64,000 nt of DNA, taken from contig OZ023262.1 of assembly GCA_964006375.1 (NCBI GenBank), positions 50,075,460-50,139,459 on the forward strand, given 5' to 3'. Position numbers and translations under genes: made by a program. Numbering within the stretch: the first letter of the stretch is position 1; every line of letters begins with the position of its first letter. This DNA is from Tillus elongatus. Lineage: Eukaryota; Arthropoda; Insecta; Coleoptera; Cleridae. The notes beneath the pieces are model-generated. The model was not told where the DNA came from. It was given only the letters and a program-made list of their open reading frames with translations, and ran no database searches. Positions 57,862 to 64,000 of this stretch are shown in pieces.

Positions 57862-59583
57862 ATATAATAATAATAAGATATATTGCCCAAAGACAGCATA
57901 CATTGTATAGGACTAGTCAAAATAAACAAATTACAAAAATTAGCGAACTAAACACAAAGAATCACAGCATAAAAAACAAACATATCACTACATATGTTAT
58001 CCAGACATAAATTCTTCTAAACTATGAAGACATTCAGCCAAAAAATGGCAGCATATATGGCTTTAGTTAATACAAAAGTTCCATTCTTATTTTTGAAAAC
58101 AAGCAAAGAAAGTTCCATTATAGTCATCGAAAATAATGTAAGCATTCTGTTTTGCTGAAAAATATCTCTGCATGATTGACGTGATGGAACTCCTTCCAAG
58201 CATCTTAGTACCCGTTTCTGAGTTATAAATACAGCTCTCGTATGTGCTGACAACCCCAAGAATATTATACCGTAGCGCAACCGAGAGTCGACCTGTCCGT
58301 GGCAGAGCATCAACAACTGATCCTTATCCATATAACTGCTTACGTTTCTTAACTGATGTGAAACCGAATTTAGCTTCCCAACCAGATACGCACAGTGATC
58401 ATGCCAGTTCAAAGAATGATGTAGAAAAATACCCAAAAATTTATAATTTACATCTGCGGCTGTTGCGGACACTAAGCTGTTATTGTCTAAAAAGGTTACA
58501 GTGCTTTTGGTAGTTGTGAAACCTAATCGCAGCCATCTTACTACAATTAAAAAACAGTCTGTTAGTAGAAAACCATGCATTTAACTCCGTAAAAACAGAT
58601 CTGCACCTAGTTGCGAGACCCACATCCGAAATGTCAGAAACAATAACGGAGGTATCATCCGCATACATGGTGATCGACGCTGGCAACTTCAAACTACCCA
58701 AAGCATTAATATATAATCACTGGACCCAGGACCGATCCCTGCGGAACGCCCAGGTCACTGCTGATAATTTGAGAAGCGCTCTGTCCTACAACAACATACT
58801 GTCTTCTCTGGGAAAACTAACTAGACAGCCAAGACAGAGGCAATCCCCGTATGCCATACATCTGTAGCTTCTCGATCAAGATAGAGTGATCGACGCAGTC
58901 AAATGCCCTGCTGAGATCACAAAAGATACCAACAGGACACTCGCCAGCCTCTATGCTCTTAATTATAGAGTCATAGTATGAGTACATTTCCGTCGATGTT
59001 GATCTATTATCCAGAAATCCATGTTGATTTTTGTAAATATTTGCTGCTGGGAGCAGTACGTCACAAGCCGATTCAGAAATGCATACTCAAATATACATGA
59101 AACATTAGGAGGAATCGCCACTGGCCTGTAGTTTTCCAACAAAGAGAAATCTTGTTTGTTATGTACCGGAACTTTCTTGTCGATCTTTACCACTTCAGGG
59201 AATAACCCACTTATAAAAGAAGTATTAACTAAGTGCAATAATTGTCTAATTATAATATACAGGCACTTCTTAAGAAGAAACTTGGGTAGATCGTTATACC
59301 CAGATGAGAACTTATTTTTTAACTTATAAGTTAGTACATTATAGAGTTCCGGTTCTGAAAACGTGGCAAGATAAAATGAATTTGGCGGCGACGTAATGTT
59401 CTTCGTGAACTGCCTATAGATAATCTTGTGGTCGGCTATCTGAGAGACCATATGCCTTGGAGTCTGTTCAAAATAGATATTGAACAGGTTAGCAACCTCA
59501 TCAGCAGAAGCCACTATACGATTGCCTTGCTGAATATGAATTTCGCTGCCACGTTTCCTACATTTAAATAAGTAGTCTATTGT
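57862..59583 (-). pseudogene. LINE RT fragment, separate family, inserted in copy G
   Basis: Minus-strand order: a pre-RT frame ending ASADEVANLFNIYFEQTP and RT start NKFSSGYNDLPKFLLKKC, NYRPVAIPPNVSCIFEY (59514-58963), palm region with a DLSRAFDCVDHSILIEKL block near 58930, the catalytic box MYADDTSVIVSD near 58660, and the C-terminal frame NYKFLGIFLHHSLNWHDHC to 58017. The 3' end has an ATA/ATT-rich tail (57858-57875). A frameshift lies near 58500 and another between 58700 and 58960. It ends upstream at the mariner that starts near 59583. Confidence 0.85.
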
Positions 59584-60745
59584 CTACAAGAAAGGCCTCA
59601 TGAGATTTTTGTATGAGGTGTAATTTTCGAGATAACTGCAGTTTACGGTATCTGTGCAATTTCTTCCCGCTAAGGTAGCGGAACATTTGAAATGAAATAA
59701 CATAATCCTCAAACTATTACCTATTAAGAAATGTATTGACAAAATTAGTCACAAACAAGGTTACGATGGTAACACTACAAATCAGAATAAATGTTGAAAA
59801 TGTTCGCCGTCAGACTGTAGACAAGCTTCTGCTCGCCTTTTCCAGTTCCATCTTATTTTTTGAAATATCGAGTAGATATTTCTAATAGATTCGAATGCTT
59901 CATCATTTTTTTGCCAAAGCTCTTCTCTACTATATGTTTCGGTGGCTTAAACTAAGTTTTAGCTTATCCCCATATGCAAAGATCAATAGGAATTAGGTCT
60001 GGGGACCTAGGCGGCCAGTGAACGGGTCCACAATTACCTATCCACCAATTTTGGAACATGGTTCTTAAGCACTCTCTTACTACCCTGGCATTGTGGGCTG
60101 GATGGCCATCTTGTAAATAACACATTTGCATTCTTATATTTAGCGGAATATTTTCAAGAATTTGTGGTAGTTTCTTGAAGAAATTCGTGGTACCTCGAGG
60201 CATTTACCCTATTAGGTAACTCAATGGGTCCTAATAGATAATCGCCCACAACAACAGCCCACACGTTTATTGAAAATCTACGCTGATGATGAACTTGTAA
60301 AAAATTATTTGGATTTTGCACCGACCATACATGTTCATTGTACATATTAAACATGCCGTTGTTGGTTATTTTCAACAAACTTTTGAAGAAACCATCTCGA
60401 AAGTTTAGTCTTGCAACATTAACTCCTTCATGTAATGCCTTGACTGGTTGGAAGCGAAACGGTCGTAAGTGGTGCTCTCTTAGTATACGTAAAACACTTT
60501 GGTGAGATATTTGGCCAAAAATATTACTCACTCGTCTGGAGCTGTCGGATTATTTTCAATGAGGTTCAAAACTTGTTCTTCAAAACCTGTCATAACATTT
60601 GATTTTTCATATCTGACGCCCGCCTACTAACAAATTTGTGGCAATAGTATTTCGTTACTTTATCTGGAAGAAATTGCACAGACACTGTAAACTCCTGTTA
60701 TCTCGAAAATTACCCCTCATACAAAAAAAATCACCTTTTTTGTAG
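59583..60745 (-). mobile_element. Tc1/mariner-type element, family 4
   Basis: Inverted ends: CTACAAGAAAGGC...TGTATGAGGTGTAATTTTCG (from 59583) and CGAAAATTACCCCTCATACA...TTTTTTGTAGCC (to 60745), continuing for about 80 bases (GAGATAACTGCAGTTTACGG against CTGTAAACTCCTGTTATCTC). It follows directly on the RT of the LINE at 57.9-59.6 kb. Confidence 0.75.
59782..60595 (-). pseudogene. Tc1/mariner transposase, family 4
   Basis: Minus-strand frames: an N-terminal remnant EEQVLNLIENNPTAP, second DNA-binding region HQSVLRILREHHLRPFRFQP, first catalytic block reading MYNEHVWSV (the expected Asp of T-D-E is Asn), SINVWAVVVGDYLLGPIELP, second block YLQDGHPAHNARVV and third block WPPRSPDLIPIDLCIWG with 36 residues between its Asp and the preceding one, and the C-terminus EHFQHLF. 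Frameshifts lie near 60200 and 59960 and a stop near 60540. The family-wide N-terminal helix-turn-helix is mostly lost. Confidence 0.8.
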
Positions 60746-61079
60746 CCATTTCAAAAAATATACAGATTGGTCACAAAAAGCGCAATTTATAATTTTTTTG
60801 ATCTAAAGATTATATCACAACCCCCTATTACTACGCCACTGGGCGTTTTATTTTTTTGAAAATACTATTTACTTGAGTCTTCTAGTGACCTTTATTACAC
60901 CTGCAGATTTCAACTTCTTATTCGGAACTACTTCAGAAATATAAAATTTCTAATGTTTCCTTTTCCAGGGCCGTATCTCTGTAAATAGGCCAAACCGATC
61001 AAAAGTGCATTAAGAAAAGTTTCATCTTTTTTCATGCTTATTGCCGTGATGTACTTTGCGACATACAATTATGGACCAT

Positions 61080-61081
<2 letters not shown>
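60746..61081. other. Unassigned DNA
   Basis: Ends with TTATGGACCATCC before the TA array, which could be the inner part of another mariner-like end. Nothing else recognised. Confidence 0.35.

Positions 61082-61149
<68 letters not shown>
61082..61149. repeat. (TA)n microsatellite
   Basis: 34 TA units; the mariner at 61150 is inserted at its right edge. Confidence 0.97.
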
Positions 61150-61152
<3 letters not shown>

Positions 61153-62837
61153 TGTGTCCACGGATTGAATGTGGGTAAGGTATAAGTGATAAAAAAATTT
61201 CGAATTAGATTATGATATTCTGGGAATCGCTCCTGCTTTGTCTTAAACTGGGATGTTGAGAAAATGAACAAAATCAATTTATATACAGGGTGGTTTAGAA
61301 CTGATTCAATTAAATGTGTTAAGAGTAAACTACCTTCTTTTATGAAGATACCGCAAAAAGTTATCAACAAAACTTGTTTAGAATTAAAATTTATGACAGG
61401 TTCGCAATTTTCAGCCAGATCAGCCTACTTTGAATTTTCAAGTAAATTATTAACATTTTTTCCCTAACATGGAGCTTTTTACCTGTGGTTTTCTTAACGC
61501 AGGTGCGCAACATAAGTAACCATGCAATGTTAAATAATAATTCATTAGTAAAATACAAAACGCTTATTGCTAACAAAAATCAAAATGAACAACGAAAAAT
61601 AAAGAAATTATTCAAATGTGCTGCCACCAACCGATACACATAACTCAGCCCGTTTAGTAAATGCTTTGTGGGCATTTTGAATATGTTGAATTGGAATACC
61701 GTCAATTGCCTCTCTCAACCTCAGTGTCAACAAGTCAAGATCGTTGTTTAATGGAGCCGCGTAGACTTTCTGTTTGAGGTAGCCCCATAAATAAAAGTCC
61801 ATTAAGGTAAGATCAGGACTTCTGGGAGGCTAAGGTATTGGCCCATATCGACCAATCCACCTCCTAGGAAATTCGAGATCTAACCATTCTCGAACGATTC
61901 CTGTTGCATGTGCTGGGTGACCATCATGCTGAAAGTATGCTGTTTGTCTATCTTCTAGTGACATGTTATGCAAATGGTCTTGAAGAATATTTTCCAGCAT
62001 TTCCAGATAACTTTACTGGTTCATATTCCGCTCAAAAAAATATGGCCCAATTATCGCAGTGTAAGAAACAGCACACCACACATTTACTTTTTAATGACAT
62101 TGTCTTCTGCATATAACTATATAATTTGGATTCTCCATAGACAAATGCCGTGCATTTTGGGAATTTAGCACCCCATTAGTGGTGAAAGTGAATTTGTCCG
62201 AAAAAATAATACTTCTGCCAAAATTGTGTTTTTGTAGATATTGCTCGCCGTACCATACACAAAAATCTAATCGTTTTGACTCGTCATTTTCTTCCAAAGT
62301 GTGTGTAAGTTTTGCTTTGAAAGGTTTCACCTTGTTGGTACGATAAATTTGTTGCAAATGCGATTTGCTAATATTGCCAATTTCTAATGCCCTTCTTCTT
62401 AATGATAATTTCGGAAAACGCCTAACAGAATCCATACCTAACGCAGCTGCAACGTTGTCTTCTTAATGTAGGTCGGATTTTGTCTTCTTAACATTTAAAA
62501 CACTCCCAGTACGCATACATTTTGTAACAACTTTTTTTACACCAGTAGCGGAAACCGAATAATTTGTTCACGGTTCAAGGAATTTTATTATCACTCCCTG
62601 ATAAGAATGTTCTTCACCCAAACCATAACACTGCACAATAAACACTTTTTGTTCTGTTGTTAACATTTTTAAATACAGAAGCTTCGTTCGTGACAAATAA
62701 AATTGACGTTTCAATTTTCCAAAGAACATCTCAACATCTCAGTTTAAGACAAAGCAGGAGCGATTCCCAGAATATCATAATCTAATTCCAAATATTTTTG
62801 TCACTTATACCTTACCCACACTCAATCCGTGGACACA

Positions 62838-62840
<3 letters not shown>
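61150..62840 (-). mobile_element. Tc1/mariner-type element, family 2, copy 2
   Basis: 1691 bp flanked by TA, with outer ends CAGTGTGTCCACGGATTGAA (61150) and its inverted partner ending at 62840. An inner end CAGGGTGGTTTAG starts at 61286 after TATA. Compared with copy 1, about 400 bases are missing at 62722, which removes the inner right end and part of the outer one. Confidence 0.85.
61608..62666 (-). pseudogene. Tc1/mariner transposase, family 2, copy 2
   Basis: Same protein as at 15884-16944. It keeps the Trp codon in the third catalytic block (MDFYLWGYLKQKVYAAP) where copy 1 has a stop, but the first catalytic block reads FSDKFTFTTNG (Glu changed to Lys) and stops occur near 62465, 62090 and in the middle of the core. 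The C-terminus CVSVGGSTFE and stop are at 61608. Both copies are dead through different lesions, so their common source was active. Confidence 0.85.

Positions 62841-62906
<66 letters not shown>
62841..62906. repeat. (TA)n microsatellite
   Basis: 33 TA units between the mariner and a HINE-like head. Confidence 0.97.
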
Positions 62907-62909
<3 letters not shown>

Positions 62910-62976
62910 CTTAACCGATCCAAGATATGAGTATTAGAGGCTCTATAGTTTGCGCTCATTTGGAAGTCTCACCATT
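62907..62976 (-). mobile_element. HINE-like head, interrupted
   Basis: Head block reversed (CCAAGATATGAGTATTAGAGG, TTTGCGCTCATTTGGAAG) up to TCTCACCAT, where the normal continuation to the head hairpin is replaced by foreign sequence. Confidence 0.65.
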
Positions 62977-63282
62977 GTGACCAAAAGCAAGATACGAGGT
63001 GTAGAACCTTATTTGAACCCCACTGTTCATAGGAGGCCTGTATGTATCTCTATGGTCCGAACTTTATAGGCCTCACGTTAGGCATAACCTAGTTTAAACC
63101 GTGAAAACCCCGTAATCAGTGGTGGATGTGGCAACGGTGTCAATTCCAGTGAGACGGTGAATCGATGCGCGCAGCGAGCACGGTTGGGTAGGATGTTCCC
63201 GCAACATGTATCTTTATATTCTTTATCTAGCAGATCAGTTCAGAAGGAGAAACAATTGTTTGTTCATTGTCACCACCACAGT
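62977..63282. mobile_element. Possible solo LTR or LTR-element 5' end
   Basis: Starts TGTGACCAAAAGC exactly where the HINE-like head is broken and reaches TTGTCACCACCACA, after which GTGGTGACAACAGAACAC could be a primer-site region. It is GC-richer than its surroundings. No second LTR and no coding region are in the window. Confidence 0.3.
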
Positions 63283-63937
63283 GGTGACAACAGAACACAG
63301 CGCCCGTTGTACCTGTGAGCTGTATTATACAATATTCAGGTGACAACAATGCACCGCGGTTCGATTTAAATGTGCTGCCTGTGTATTAATAGCCACGGCA
63401 TTGTATCAGGTAAGGGGGTTTATCGAGCTAAAACTCTGACAACTCTGCCTTCCTTCCATCTCTGTCTTTTACCCACTCTCTACATCTGGAAAATGATATC
63501 AACTGGTCCTTCTCCCTCTCTCACTCTCATTCTCATTCTCTCGCTGGAGAATAATATCCACTGGAAACTGGAAAGTCAGTCAGATTCCGTTGCTGTCAGA
63601 AGTAGGCTTTTAAAAATGTCTCCCTACTATGGAGAAAGGAATATCAAAATAAACAAAACCAGCACTATTACGTGTTTTAAGACGTGATAAAATATTTTAA
63701 CAATCTTCTATGTGGGTTTGCAAATAGTTTCACATCTCAATAGTTATAGTCAGGAATATGAAAATTTATCAAATCCATAGTTAATGTGTATAATCTACAT
63801 CATAATCTAAGCATACTCTATTTTGGCGAGAAAACATATGTTTCTTCAATTTTTGTGAAGAAAATACATAAGATAGGTATAAATGATGCCAAAGGAGATC
63901 ACAAATAGCCAGAAAAACCAGGCCTGCATAACAAAAA
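63283..63937. other. Unassigned DNA
   Basis: A plus-strand frame (63370-63687) has no domain; a donor-like CAGGTAAGGG lies at 63407. TC-rich tract at 63500-63545. Confidence 0.4.
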
Positions 63938-64000
63938 AGTCTTGATGCAGCAGGTGCATTATGGTAGTGAATTTTCATTAAAATATTTGTAACTACTACA
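63938..64000 (-). mobile_element. HINE-like tail at window end
   Basis: AAAGTCTTGATGCAGCAGGTGCATTATG followed by GTAGTGAATTTTCATTA; the body continues beyond the window. Confidence 0.55.

Overview
The window is AT-rich eukaryotic DNA, most likely from an insect. The reasons are the transposon content (a gypsy/errantivirus element with an env gene, Penelope-like elements with GIY-YIG domains, several Tc1/mariner families, a hAT remnant, jockey/CR1-type LINEs), the absence of any bacterial-style gene organisation, and about 20 long (TA)n arrays. A beetle or a similar TE-rich insect is my guess only; nothing here fixes the species. I see no complete conserved host gene. The window is a mosaic of nested mobile elements with short stretches of apparently unique DNA.

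Layout. 1-5.8 kb: inverted short repeats, then several decayed LINE reverse transcriptases. 5.9-8.9 kb: a dispersed non-autonomous repeat family (called HINE-like here: hairpin head, (TA)n core, hairpin tail) and a Penelope-like GIY-YIG fragment. 9.04-14.66 kb: a young errantivirus on the minus strand with almost identical LTRs, 4-bp target duplication CGCG, open gag and env, but a pol that lacks reverse transcriptase, RNase H and the integrase core. 15-17.5 kb: a mariner. 17.6-21 kb: mostly unique DNA with one possible terminal coding exon. 21-24.3 kb: a third mariner family and a hAT-like element nested in HINE copies. 25.2-31.5 kb: a second young LTR element with 1.4-kb LTRs and only one gag-like gene, inserted inside a (TA)n array. 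31.8-33.1 kb: an intronless SR-protein sequence held between HINE ends. 33-36 kb: more HINE copies and a Penelope RT relic. 36.9-40.6 kb: (TA)n arrays hosting a palindromic Penelope tail with a hammerhead-like ribozyme, a mariner with about 280-bp inverted ends, and a Penelope element. 41-48 kb: LINE copies, HINE copies and a GC-rich exon-like island. 48.5-52.2 kb: HINE copies, one with a 141-bp tandem repeat, and a tRNA-derived SINE. 53-54.3 kb: an integrase fragment and a mariner fragment. 56.4-60.8 kb: LINE within LINE with a mariner at the end. 61-64 kb: a second copy of the 16-kb mariner and a possible solo LTR.

How the parts work together. The (TA)n arrays inside HINE-like elements act as landing sites: at least two mariners, one LTR element and two Penelope tails sit exactly in them. 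Both young LTR elements are non-autonomous and need polymerase in trans. The most interesting items are the pol-less errantivirus with open gag and env, the gag-only LTR element with triplicated primer-site modules, the hammerhead-like motif at 37.2 kb and the SR-protein sequence carried inside a HINE-like element. All assignments are by reading the sequence; no database search was possible.
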